Below, piece by piece: positions 7,387 to 17,200 of a stretch of 64,000 nt of DNA. Where the stretch lies: positions 116,968 through 180,967 of the forward strand of contig NZ_JACOFR010000016.1 in the NCBI RefSeq assembly GCF_019455385.1. Direction: 5' to 3'. The notes beneath the pieces are model-generated. The model did not search any database. It was not told where the DNA came from and worked only from the letters and a program-made list of their open reading frames with translations. The position numbers and the translations under genes are program-made. Source of the stretch: Bradyrhizobium sp. BR 10289 (GTDB lineage: Bacteria; Pseudomonadota; Alphaproteobacteria; Rhizobiales; Xanthobacteraceae). Position 1 is the stretch's first letter, and each line of letters begins with the position of its first letter.

Positions 7387-8709
7387 GTGGTCAGCCACAA
7401 CATCTCGCGTCGTACGCTCTTGACCGGCACCGCTGCAGCCGGCGCACTCAGCCTGACGGGACTGCCGGCACGCGCGGACATCAACTGGAAGAAATATTCC
7501 GGGACCAAGCTGGAGGTGATCCTCGCCAAGGGACCCCGCGGCGACAATTTGCAAAAATACATCAAGGAATTCACCGAACTCTCGGGCATCCAGGTGGAAT
7601 CCGAGCAGATCCCCGAGCAGCAGCAGCGACAGAAAGTAGTGATCGAGCTGACCTCGGGCCGGCCGAGCTTCGACGTCGTTCACATCAGCTATCACGTGCA
7701 GAAGCGGCAGTTCGAGAAAGCCGGCTGGCTCGCCGATATGACGCCCTACCTGAAGGATCCGACACTGACCCCGCCGGACCTCGTCGAGAGCGATTTTTCG
7801 GCCGCGGGCCTGCAATACGCCAGGAACGACAAGGGCCAGATGCTATCGCTGCCGTGGTCGGTCGACTATTTCATCCTCTACTACAACAAGGAGCTGTTCC
7901 AGAAGAAGGGCGTCGAGGTCCCGAAAACGCTGGAGGAAATGGCCGTTGCCGCCGAGAAGCTCACCGATCCCAAGGAAGGCGTCTATGGCTTCGTCGGCCG
8001 GGGTTTGCGCAACGCCAACATGGCGATGTGGACCAACTTCTATCTGAACTATGGCGGCGAATTCCTCGACGCCAAGGGCAACATCCTGAGTGATGGTCCG
8101 GAGGCGATCGAAGCCACCAAGCTCTATCAGCGGCTGCTGACCAAATCTGCCCCTCCGGGCGTCGCCGGCTTCAACTGGATGGAGTCGATGGCCTCGTTCA
8201 CGCAAGGCCGGGCAGCAATGTGGATCGATGCCGACGGCTGGGCACCACCGCTGGAAGACCCGGCCGCCTCCCGCGTCGTCGGCAAGGTCGGCTACACTCG
8301 GGTGCCGGCGGGACCTAAAGGCCAGTTCTCCTCGACCTATGGCGACGGCATCGGCATTGCCGCGGCGAGCAAGAACAAGGAAGCCGCCTACCTGCTCTGC
8401 CAATGGGTGGCCTCGAAGGGACAGGGCACGCGCCTGCTCCAGGCCGGCGGCGGCGTGCCGTTCCGCAACTCCATCGTCGATGATCCCGAAGTCGCCAAGG
8501 GCGTCAAGACCAAGGAGTGGCTGCAATCGGTCATCGACTCCGCAAAGATCTCCAAGCTCGGCCTGCCCGTCATCATCCCGGTCGCCGAGTACCGCGACAC
8601 CGTCGGTGCAGCCCTCACCGCGACCTTGTCCGGCGCCGATCCCGCAACGGAATTGAAGAAAGCACATGAGCAATTCCGGCCGATCCTGGAGCGCAGCGAA
8701 AAAGCGTGA
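7387..8709 (+). CDS. ABC transporter substrate-binding protein, sugar type
   Basis: This family 1 extracellular solute-binding protein has about 440 aa and a twin-arginine-type signal (SRRTLLTGTAAAGALSL ending ARA). GTG at 7387 is preferred over ATG at 7363 because GGGAGGA lies 7-8 nt before the GTG and inside the longer version. The mature protein has the binding-protein fold typical for oligosaccharides or polyols. It overlaps the first permease gene by 4 bp. The ligand cannot be read from the sequence. Confidence 0.9.
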   Translation: MVSHNISRRTLLTGTAAAGALSLTGLPARADINWKKYSGTKLEVILAKGPRGDNLQKYIKEFTELSGIQVESEQIPEQQQRQKVVIELTSGRPSFDVVHISYHVQKRQFEKAGWLADMTPYLKDPTLTPPDLVESDFSAAGLQYARNDKGQMLSLPWSVDYFILYYNKELFQKKGVEVPKTLEEMAVAAEKLTDPKEGVYGFVGRGLRNANMAMWTNFYLNYGGEFLDAKGNILSDGPEAIEATKLYQRLLTKSAPPGVAGFNWMESMASFTQGRAAMWIDADGWAPPLEDPAASRVVGKVGYTRVPAGPKGQFSSTYGDGIGIAAASKNKEAAYLLCQWVASKGQGTRLLQAGGGVPFRNSIVDDPEVAKGVKTKEWLQSVIDSAKISKLGLPVIIPVAEYRDTVGAALTATLSGADPATELKKAHEQFRPILERSEKA

Positions 8710-9641
8710 GCGTGATCACTCAGACCTCTCCAGCTGCGGCGCAGGACGCCGCGCTGGAGAAACAATTGCGGCGGCCGTCCTATTGGCCGTTCGTGCTGCC
8801 GGCACTGGTCGTCGTGGTCGCGATCATCATCTTCCCATGGGTCTTCACCATCTGGATGAGCCTGAACGAGTGGAAGGTCGGCGCGCCGACCAGCTTCGTC
8901 GGGTTCTCCAACTATCTCCGGCTGACCAGCGATCCGCGTTTCCTCGAGGCGGTGGTCCACACCATCATCTACACCGCTCTCTCGGTGCTGTTGCCGCTCG
9001 TCTTCGGCACATTCGCGGCCGTGGTGTTCCACCAGAAGTTCGCCGGCCGCGGCTTTCTGCGCGGCGTCTTCATCATGCCGATGATGGCGACCCCCGTCGC
9101 GATTGCGTTGGTCTGGACCATGATGTTCCACCCCCAGCTCGGCGTACTGAACTATCTGCTGTCGCTGGTCGGCATCCCCGCGCAGCTCTGGGTGTTTCAT
9201 CCCGCGACCGTGATTCCCTCGCTGGTGCTGGTCGAGACCTGGCAATGGACGCCGCTGGTCATGCTGATCGTGCTCGGGGGCCTCGCCGCCATCCCGACCG
9301 AGCCCTATGAGAGCGCGCAGATCGACGGCGCCAATTTCTGGCAGGTATTCCGCTTCATCACGCTGCCGCTGATCATGCCGTTCCTGTTCATCGCCGGCAT
9401 GATCCGCATGATCGACGCGGTGAAAAGCTTCGACATCATCTTCGCGATCACGCAGGGCGGGCCGGGGTCGGCGTCGGAGACGATCAACATCTATCTCTAC
9501 AGCGTCGCCTTCACCTATTACGACCTCGGCTACGGCTCGGCGATCGCGGTGGTGTTCTTCCTGCTGATCGTCCTGCTGGCGGCGGTGATGCTCCACGCCC
9601 GCCAGCGCATGGTGTGGACAGAAATTGCGAGCGACGCATGA
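8706..9641 (+). CDS. ABC sugar permease, MalF/UgpA type
   Basis: This inner-membrane permease of 311 aa starts at a GTG overlapping the binding-protein stop. It has about six transmembrane segments and the EAA loop (residues near 205-225, YESAQIDGANFWQVFRFITLP) that docks to the ATPase. GGPGSASETINIYLY is typical of the MalF side of sugar importers. It overlaps the second permease by 4 bp. Confidence 0.93.
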   Translation: MSVITQTSPAAAQDAALEKQLRRPSYWPFVLPALVVVVAIIIFPWVFTIWMSLNEWKVGAPTSFVGFSNYLRLTSDPRFLEAVVHTIIYTALSVLLPLVFGTFAAVVFHQKFAGRGFLRGVFIMPMMATPVAIALVWTMMFHPQLGVLNYLLSLVGIPAQLWVFHPATVIPSLVLVETWQWTPLVMLIVLGGLAAIPTEPYESAQIDGANFWQVFRFITLPLIMPFLFIAGMIRMIDAVKSFDIIFAITQGGPGSASETINIYLYSVAFTYYDLGYGSAIAVVFFLLIVLLAAVMLHARQRMVWTEIASDA

Positions 9642-10462
9642 CACGCCGGCAGATCATCGGACAAATCGGCCTGTGGTTTTCGGTGTTCGTCATCGTGTCG
9701 CCGGCCATCCTGTTCTTCCTCTGGATGGTGTCGCTGTCGCTCAAGTTTGAGATCGACAACGCGGCCTACCCGCCGGTGTTCTTCCCCGAGCATATCGCCT
9801 GGAAGAACTATGCCGACGTGCTCGCCTCCAACCGCTTCGTGACCTATTTCGCCAACAGCCTGATCGTCACGGGCAGCGCGACATTGCTGGCGCTCATGGT
9901 CGGCATCCCGGCCGGCTACGGCATCGCGCGGATGGCCGCGCATAAATCCGCCATCGTGATCCTGATCGCCCGCATCACGCCCGGCCTATCCTATCTGATC
10001 CCGCTGTTCCTGCTGTTCCAGTGGCTCGGTCTGCTCGGCACGCTGGTGCCGCAGATCATCATCCATCTGGTGGTGACAGTGCCGATCGTGATCTGGATCA
10101 TGATCGGCTATTTCGAGACGACACCGCTGGAGCTGGAGGAAGCCGCCCTGATTGACGGCGCCACGCGCTGGCAGGTCTTCCGCCACGTCGCCCTGCCGAT
10201 CGCCAAGCCCGGCATCGCGGTCGCCTTCATCCTCGCCGTGATCTTCTCCTGGAACAACTTTGTCTTCGGCATCGTGCTGGCGGGCCGCGAGACACGCACC
10301 CTGCCCGTCGCCGTCTACAACATGATCTCGTTCGACCAGTTGAGCTGGGGGCCGCTGGCGGCCGCCGCGCTGATCGTCACGCTACCCGTGCTGCTGCTCA
10401 CGGTGTTCGCGCAGCGGCAGATCGTGGCCGGGCTCACGGCCGGGGCGGTCAAGGGCGGCTAA
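9638..10462 (+). CDS. ABC sugar permease, MalG/UgpE type
   Basis: This second permease subunit of 274 aa has six predicted membrane segments and an EAA loop (LEEAALIDGATRWQVFRHVALP). The ATG at 9638 overlaps the previous stop; an upstream in-frame ATG at 9614 lies inside the previous gene. It ends the transporter operon. No ATP-binding subunit is encoded here, so the importer must borrow a shared MsmK/UgpC-type ATPase from elsewhere (inference). Confidence 0.93.
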   Translation: MTRRQIIGQIGLWFSVFVIVSPAILFFLWMVSLSLKFEIDNAAYPPVFFPEHIAWKNYADVLASNRFVTYFANSLIVTGSATLLALMVGIPAGYGIARMAAHKSAIVILIARITPGLSYLIPLFLLFQWLGLLGTLVPQIIIHLVVTVPIVIWIMIGYFETTPLELEEAALIDGATRWQVFRHVALPIAKPGIAVAFILAVIFSWNNFVFGIVLAGRETRTLPVAVYNMISFDQLSWGPLAAAALIVTLPVLLLTVFAQRQIVAGLTAGAVKGG

Positions 10463-10471
10463 CCAATGAAA

Positions 10472-10500
10472 CAGCCGGGCGATGCGAGATCGCCCGGCTG
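10472..10500. terminator. Terminator shared by convergent genes
   Basis: A perfect 12-bp stem (CAGCCGGGCGAT / ATCGCCCGGCTG) with a 5-nt loop is followed by CCTTT on the plus strand. It lies between the convergent permease genes and can serve both directions. Confidence 0.85.
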
Positions 10501-10520
10501 CCTTTCACAGTTTGTGTACC

Positions 10521-12170
10521 CTACTCCGCCGGTGCCGCGTGCATATCGGCATGCGGCACGTAGTGCTCGCTGGTGCGGCGGCTGAGAGCGTACAGTCCGG
10601 CCGCCATCGCAGCGTAGGCAAAAGCGACGGATGGCGTGACCCCGAGCCCTCCGCCGATGCCGACGGATTCGCCGTGCATGAAGCCGAAATAGGTGAGGAT
10701 CGCACCGACCAGCGCGAAGGCCGAAGCCTTCTCGAAGTCACGCTCGATGATGAACACACCGATCGCGCCCAGGATGAGGCCACCGAGGATGGAGCCTCCA
10801 CCCATGATCTCGAGCCCGTGGTAGAACACACCCTGCTGCGGCAGCGCTGCGATCGCGGCGGTCTTGACCGCGTCAGCCTTGTCGGCGGCCATGCCGCCCA
10901 CGGTCGCCGCCGCAGTCATCGTCGAACCCAGCATGGTGTCGATCTGGAGCTTGGCCCAGGCCGCAAGATGCGGGGTCAATGCCAGCACGATCGCAGGCGC
11001 GTGCTTGACCGGCGTGGTCTGGAACGCCTGCGCGCCGATGAGCATGCCAATATAGAGCAGGATCGGCGAGATCGCGACGACAGGCACCAGCGCCAGCAGA
11101 ACCGGAATGATGCCGAACCAGGCCAGCACGACCACCATGAGACCCGTCGCAGCCGAATACCCGATGCGACCGCCCATCGCCTTCCAACCGGGATGGCCGA
11201 TATAGACGGCGTTGATGAAGGGATTGCCCATCAGGCAGCCGATCAGGCTGACGACGCCGTCGGCGGTCAGCACCCGCGTGGTCGGATATTCGTCGCCAGC
11301 GGCTTCCGCGCTCTCGACATTGTCCATGGCTTCGACGAGGTCATAGATGCCGAACGGAATGGCCGTGACCAGGATGACGCCGAGGAATTCGAAACCGGAG
11401 AAGACGTAGCCGACCGCCGGGATCGGCACCGAGAAGCCGAAGCTGGCAAAGGCATCGCCGACGCCCTTGAGGCTCAGCCCGCCGAGATTGAGCCCGAACA
11501 GGTTCGAGCCCCATGCGATGACCATGCCGACCGCGATGGCGATCAGGCCGGCCGGAATGCTCTTGGGATATTTGATGCCGCCGAACCAGCTCACCAGGAT
11601 GATGGCGAAGCAGACCAGACCGATCTGCGGCGTCATGTACATTTCGAGCGCCGGTCGCATCGAGATGAAGGTGACGGAGACGCCGGCCAGCGTGCCGAGC
11701 AGCGCGGCGCGCGGCGTGATCTTGCGGATGAACGGCGCGATGAAGCCGCCGATCATCAGGATGAAGCTCTGGAAGAACACCCAGACGAGGCCGGCCGACC
11801 AGCCCTTCAGCGGATCGCCGGTCTTGATCGTGATGGGCAGCATGATCACGAAGGTGACGATGAACATGTGTGGCACGCTGACGCCCGAAGGCAGCGCACA
11901 CACGTCGTTGCGGCCGGTCTTCTGCGCGAGGCGATAGGCGAGATACGCATAGTAGAAAGTGGACAGGCACATCATCAGCCCGAGCGCGGGCAGGATGCGG
12001 CCGAACACGAGTGAGTCCGGCATCTTCAAGACGAAGCGCAACAGGCCCGTGAGCACCAGCATGTTGACGAGGATGTTGGTGCCGAAGCCGAAAAACGCGT
12101 TCCAGTCGCCCGATGTCCATAGTGCCGGCTTAAAAGCGGACTTGCCGGCCGTCCCCGTCAATGTGCTCAT
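10521..12170 (-). CDS. NCS2/AzgA-type purine or ureide permease
   Basis: This 549-aa multi-spanning inner-membrane carrier has about 12-14 hydrophobic segments. It resembles AzgA-like purine permeases (TNILVNMLVLTG at the start, GIYDLVEAMDNVESAEAAGDEYPTTR in the middle, FINAVYIGHPGWK). It lies 10 bp downstream of the cysteine hydrolase gene on the same strand and should be co-transcribed with it. Uptake of a purine, biuret-like compound or related nitrogen source is the likely role; the substrate is inferred from the neighbour only. Confidence 0.8.
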   Translation of the reverse strand: MSTLTGTAGKSAFKPALWTSGDWNAFFGFGTNILVNMLVLTGLLRFVLKMPDSLVFGRILPALGLMMCLSTFYYAYLAYRLAQKTGRNDVCALPSGVSVPHMFIVTFVIMLPITIKTGDPLKGWSAGLVWVFFQSFILMIGGFIAPFIRKITPRAALLGTLAGVSVTFISMRPALEMYMTPQIGLVCFAIILVSWFGGIKYPKSIPAGLIAIAVGMVIAWGSNLFGLNLGGLSLKGVGDAFASFGFSVPIPAVGYVFSGFEFLGVILVTAIPFGIYDLVEAMDNVESAEAAGDEYPTTRVLTADGVVSLIGCLMGNPFINAVYIGHPGWKAMGGRIGYSAATGLMVVVLAWFGIIPVLLALVPVVAISPILLYIGMLIGAQAFQTTPVKHAPAIVLALTPHLAAWAKLQIDTMLGSTMTAAATVGGMAADKADAVKTAAIAALPQQGVFYHGLEIMGGGSILGGLILGAIGVFIIERDFEKASAFALVGAILTYFGFMHGESVGIGGGLGVTPSVAFAYAAMAAGLYALSRRTSEHYVPHADMHAAPAE

Positions 12171-12180
12171 GAGAATACCC

Positions 12181-12879
12181 CTATGTGGTCGAAACCTTCA
12201 TCGCCTCCAGTACTGCGGCTGAGCTTGCGACCCAGCCGAAGATGCCGCCCTGGGCCTTGATCATCTTCAGGCCCATCTCGTGAAACTCGGGGAAGTAGGA
12301 TGCGCAGCCGTCCGAGATGACGACGCAGCGATAGCCGCGGTCATTGGCCTCGCGCACGGTGGTGTTGACGCACACTTCTGTGGTGACGCCGCACACGAGC
12401 AAGTTCTCAATGCCGTATTTCTCCAGCACGTCGGTGAGCTCGGTGGCGTAGAACGCACCCTTGCCGGGCTTGTCGATCACGACCTCGCTGTCGAGCGGAT
12501 AGAGCTCCGGGATGATGTCATGGCCCGCTTCGCCACGAATGAGGATGCGCCCCATCGGGCCGGGATCGCCGATGCGCAGAGACGGCGCACCGCGCTCGAT
12601 TTTCGCCGGCGGCGCGTCGGAGAGATCGGGCAGATGCCCCTCGCGGGTGTGGACCACCAGCATGCCGGTGTCACGTGCGGCTTGCAGCACGGCGCCAATC
12701 GGCTTCACGGCGCGCGCAAGCTGGCTGACGTCGTTGCCGAGTGTCTCGCCGAAGCCGCCGGGCTCCATGAAGTCGCGCTGCATGTCGATGATGACGAGCG
12801 CGGTCGAGGACCAGTCGAGCTTGATCGGCTCGGGCTCGGCGCTGATGACGCCCAGTATTGGCTTGGTTGAGTTCAACAT
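12181..12879 (-). CDS. Isochorismatase-fold cysteine hydrolase, biuret/ureidoacrylate type
   Basis: This 232-aa cytosolic amidohydrolase of the cysteine hydrolase superfamily has the triad visible as Asp in VIIDMQRDF, Lys in DKPGKGAF and Cys in GVTTEVCVNTTVREANDRGY. The segments HTREGHLPDL, IGDPGPMGRIL and GEAGHDIIPELYP closely recall rhizobial biuret amidohydrolase, though ureidoacrylate hydrolase is possible. It is first in a two-gene unit with the permease, which supports breakdown of an imported ureide to ammonia. Confidence 0.82.
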   Translation of the reverse strand: MLNSTKPILGVISAEPEPIKLDWSSTALVIIDMQRDFMEPGGFGETLGNDVSQLARAVKPIGAVLQAARDTGMLVVHTREGHLPDLSDAPPAKIERGAPSLRIGDPGPMGRILIRGEAGHDIIPELYPLDSEVVIDKPGKGAFYATELTDVLEKYGIENLLVCGVTTEVCVNTTVREANDRGYRCVVISDGCASYFPEFHEMGLKMIKAQGGIFGWVASSAAVLEAMKVSTT

Positions 12880-12933
12880 GACGCAGGCCCCCGCGAGAAC
12901 TCTCTTCGCGGAGAGTTCTGCAAGGGCCGTGCC

Positions 12934-12945
12934 ATTGTGTACAAT
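12934..12945. promoter_or_regulatory. Operator-like inverted repeat upstream of the hydrolase
   Basis: ATTGTGTACAAT (arms ATTGT/ACAAT around GT) lies 55 bp upstream of the hydrolase start. Its shape matches operators of GntR/FadR-type regulators, which often control nitrogen and carbon catabolic genes. No regulator gene is adjacent, so the assignment is tentative. Confidence 0.4.
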
Positions 12946-13084
12946 TGCGATGGCGCGCAGGCGGCAGAAGAATTCGCTGTTTAGTCAGAAGCTTATGCCG
13001 AGGATCAACGTCTGCTTATTCCCTGTGCGACGGCTTTACGACGTGCAGTTGCTTAAAGGATAAGCGACAGTGCCGCTTGCTTCT

Positions 13085-14038
13085 CTAGCGGGCAGCGCTT
13101 CCATAGAGCCGCCGATGCTCTTCCTCATACGGCGCATACGAATCCTTGAGCGTCGCCATGTTCAGCAGCATGGTCGCGACAATCGCACCCGCCGTGTCGA
13201 ACACCCGCGTCTTCACCCAGGCGCTCTCGGTGCGCCGGCTGCCGGACAGTGCGACGACCTCGCGCTCGACTTCATACTCCTCGCCGACAAACAGCGGCCC
13301 CTTCACGAGCCTGATCTCCTGGTCGGCGAACAGGCCAACGGCCGGCCCCTTCGTCGGCAGCGGATCGTCCTTTGAGCGGTACTGGAAGAGCACGCTCAGC
13401 ATCTCCATCGGGATGATCGGCTTGTCCCACGGATTGTCCGCTCCGGAATAATAAGATGAGTTCTCGGTGATGACGGCGAGCTTCTGCCTGAGGGAGAACG
13501 GATAGAGGTCGCCCATGTTCTGGTCGAACGCCATCCGCACCGCTTGGCGCTTACCGGTGTGGGCCACCTTCACGTCGCGCAGGATGACGGGATTGGCGAG
13601 CGGCTTGAGCTCGGTGAGACGCGCTTCGAGCGCGGTCGCTGCGTGGGGGTCGCCGATCGAGGCCGTGCCGCGCAGCACCTCCGTGCCGTCGCGCTTCACC
13701 ATCTGGATCTGGCACTGGCTGGTCCCGGGCAGGGGCTTCGACAGGATCGCTTGCACCTCCTCGCCCTCGTAGCAGACGCTGCGATAATGCGCGGAGAGGC
13801 AGCCGCTCTCGAACCAGGCCTGTCCCCACAGCTTCGCACCGAGCGGGGCAAACTGGCTGAAATGCGTCGGGCCCTCGATGGTGCCGCCCTTGAAGCCGAG
13901 TTTCTGCGCGGTGGCGTCGTCGTGAATCGAGGCGTGCGCGTCATAGGTTTGAGCCTGAAGCATCTGGCGCGGCCGGCGCCATGGGCCGATCAGCGCTTCG
14001 GCGGTCTCCGTGATCTCGGTATCGAACGCGTTCGCCAT
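13085..14038 (-). CDS. Hotdog-fold (MaoC-like) protein of unknown substrate
   Basis: This 317-aa cytosolic protein has no signal or membrane segment. The centre (KLGFKGGTIEGPTHFSQFAPLGAKLWG) looks like the hydratase-type loop of MaoC-like double-hotdog proteins, with an N-terminal and a C-terminal repeat of similar size. The start at 14038 is chosen because AAGGAG lies 6 nt before it, inside the reading frame of a longer version beginning at 14053. It is divergent from the indolepyruvate oxidoreductase gene, sharing a 165-bp control region, so a role in amino-acid or aromatic acyl-CoA breakdown is conceivable. The enzymatic function is not certain. Confidence 0.7.
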   Translation of the reverse strand: MANAFDTEITETAEALIGPWRRPRQMLQAQTYDAHASIHDDATAQKLGFKGGTIEGPTHFSQFAPLGAKLWGQAWFESGCLSAHYRSVCYEGEEVQAILSKPLPGTSQCQIQMVKRDGTEVLRGTASIGDPHAATALEARLTELKPLANPVILRDVKVAHTGKRQAVRMAFDQNMGDLYPFSLRQKLAVITENSSYYSGADNPWDKPIIPMEMLSVLFQYRSKDDPLPTKGPAVGLFADQEIRLVKGPLFVGEEYEVEREVVALSGSRRTESAWVKTRVFDTAGAIVATMLLNMATLKDSYAPYEEEHRRLYGSAAR

Positions 14039-14203
14039 GATAGGCTCCTTCACAGACAGCCATGACTAGCAGGCCCGACACGGATGCGGCTAGCCGTATT
14101 GACTTCGCGCGCCCATGCTCTTGACTGGCGGCATCCGCTTCGCAAGTCGCCCTCTTTCCGCGGCGCAAAATTCCCACCGGACACGACGACGAGGACTCCT
14201 GAG

Positions 14204-17200
14204 ATGACGCTGATGCAGGTCGAGCTGGACGACAAATACCGGCTCGAATCGAAGCGGATCTTCCTGTCCGGCACGCAGGCGCTGGTCCGCCTGCCCATGT
14301 TGCAGCGCGAACGCGACCGGCTGCAGGGACTCAACACCGGCGGCTTCATCTCGGGCTATCGTGGTTCCCCGCTCGGCATGTACGACCACGCGCTGTGGCG
14401 CGCGAAGTCGCACCTCCAGCAGCACGACATCGCCTTCGTCCCCGGCCTCAACGAGGATCTGGCAGCGACCGCCGTCTGGGGCAGCCAGCAGGTCGGCCTG
14501 TTTCCCGGCGCCAAGGTCGATGGCGTGTTCGGCATCTGGTATGGCAAGGGCCCGGGCGTCGATCGTTCAGTCGATGCTCTCAAGCACGCCAATGCGGCCG
14601 GCACCTCGCGCAATGGTGGCGTGCTGGCGCTTGCCGGCGACGACCATGGCTGCCAGTCCTCGACGCTGGCGCATCAGAGCGAGCAGGTGTTCGCGGCCGC
14701 ACTGATCCCCGTGATCAATCCGGCGACGCTGCAGGATTATCTCGATCTCGGCCTCTATGGTTTTGCGCTGTCGCGCTTCTCCGGCTGCTGGGTCGGCTTC
14801 AAGGCCATCAGCGAGACCGTGGAGAGCTCGGCCTCCATCTACAGCGATCCGGAACGCATAAGGATCGTGCTCCCCGACGATTTCGAGATGCCGCCCGGCG
14901 GCCTCAACATCCGCTGGCCCGATCCGCCGCTCGAGGCCGAGCGTCGCCTGTTCGGCCCGAAGATGGCGGCGGTGCAGGCCTTCGCCCGCGCCAACCAGCT
15001 CGATCGCATCGTGCTGGATTCAAAGCCGGCGCGTCTCGGCATCGTCGCGACCGGCAAGGCCTATCTCGATCTGCGCCAGGCGCTCGCCGATCTCGGCATT
15101 ACCGACAAGGACGCGCAGGATCTGGGCTTGCGGATCTACAAGGTGGCATTGACCTGGCCGCTGGAGGAAAGTGGCGCGAAGCGTTTTGCCGAAGGTCTTC
15201 AGGACGTGCTGGTGGTCGAGGAGAAGCGGGGCTTCATCGAAGACCAGCTGATGCGCATCCTCTACAACATCGATGCGTCCCGGCGGCCGACGGTCACTGG
15301 CAAGCGCGACGAGAGCGGCACAGCGCTGCTGCCGAGCGAGGGCGAACTGACTCCGACCATCGTCGCCGGCGCGCTGGTGGCGCGCCTGCGTAGGCTCGGC
15401 CATCACAGCCCGGTGCTGGAGCAGCGCCTCGCCCGGCTCGAGGCGTTCGACAATCCCGTCACCACCACGTCGCAGATCAAGCTGGCGCGTACGCCGTTCT
15501 TCTGCTCGGGCTGCCCGCACAATACCTCGACGCGCGTACCGGAGGGCAGCCGCGCCATGGCCGGCATCGGCTGCCACGGCATGGCCCTGAGCATGCCGAC
15601 CCGCCGCACCGACCTGATCTCGCATATGGGTGCCGAGGGCGTGAACTGGATCGGACAAGCGCCCTTCACCACCGAGAAGCACATCTTCCAGAATCTCGGC
15701 GACGGCACCTACACGCATTCCGGCCTGCTCGCCCTTCGTGCGGCCTCGGCCGCCGGAATCAACATCACCTACAAGATCCTCTACAACGACGCCGTCGCGA
15801 TGACTGGCGGCCAGCCCGCAGAGGGCGCCTTCAACGTCGCGCAGATCGCGCATCAGGTCTGGGCGGAGGGCGTCAAGCGCCTCGCGATCGTGTCGGACGA
15901 TCCCGGCAAATACCCCCAAGGCAATTACTTCCCGCAAGGCGCGACAATCCATCACCGCCGTGAGCTCGATGCCGTGCAGCGCGAGTTGCGCGACATCAAG
16001 GGCCTCACCGTCGTGATCTACGACCAGACCTGCGCCGCCGAGAAGCGCCGCCGTCGCAAGCGCGGGCTCTATCCCGATCCCGCCAAGCGCGCCTTCATCA
16101 ACGAGCTGGTCTGCGAGGGCTGCGGCGACTGCTCGCAAGCCTCGAACTGCGTCTCAGTGCAGCCGCTGGAGACCGAGTTCGGCCGCAAGCGGCAGATCGA
16201 CCAGTCCAACTGCAACAAGGACTTTTCCTGCGTCGAAGGCTTTTGCCCGAGCTTCGTCACCGTCCATGGCGGCACGCTCAAGCGGATGAAGACATCTGCG
16301 GTTGATTCCGGCCAGCTGTTCGCTGACCTGCCGCTACCGCCCGTGCGTGAGCTCGATGGTCCCTACAACATCCTCGTCACCGGCATCGGCGGCACCGGTG
16401 TCATCACCATCGGCGCGCTGCTCGGCATGGCCGCCCATGTCGACGGCCGCGGCTGTTCGGCGCTGGATTTCACGGGGCTATCGCAGAAGAACGGCGCGGT
16501 GATGAGCCATGTCCGCATCGCACCGAATCCGGAGGACATTTCCGCGGTCCGCATCACCAGCGGCGGCGCCGATGTCATCCTCGGCTGCGACATGATCGTC
16601 TCGGCTGGCCCGACCGCGCTCAGCCGCGCCGAGCGCGGCGTGACCAGGGCTTACATCAACGCCGATTTGCAGCCGACCGCGAGCTTCGTGCAAAACCCCG
16701 ATCTCGATTTCGAGATGGGCACGATGCAGACCGTGCTGCGCGACGCCGTCGGCGACAAGAACCTCGACATCATCGACGCGACGGGCATTGCCGCGGCGCT
16801 GATGGGCGACAGCATCGCGACCAATCCCTTCATGCTCGGCTTCGCATTCCAGAAGGGCGCGATCCCGCTGTCGCTGGAGGCCCTGCTTCGCGCCATCGAG
16901 ATCAACGGTGCCGCCATCGAGATGAACAAACTCGCTTTCACCTGGGGACGCCTTGCCGCCCACGACATGTCGCGGGTGCGCAGCGTGCTGCAGTTCAAGA
17001 GCCGGGCGTCGGCACCGACCAAGTCGCTCGACGACGTGATCGCAACCCGCGCCGAGTTCCTGACCTTCTATCAGGACAAGGCCTATGCGGACCGTTACCT
17101 CGCGACCGTGGCCAAGGTCCGCAAGGCGGAGAACGCGGCCTCGCCCGCGTCCACGGAGCTGACCGAGGCCGTCGCAAAGAACCTGTTCAAGCTGATGTCG

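Noticed and set aside
10482..12014. Long plus-strand frame of 510 codons
   Set aside because: Antisense to the permease gene; composition is Arg/Asp/His-rich as expected for a GC-rich shadow frame.
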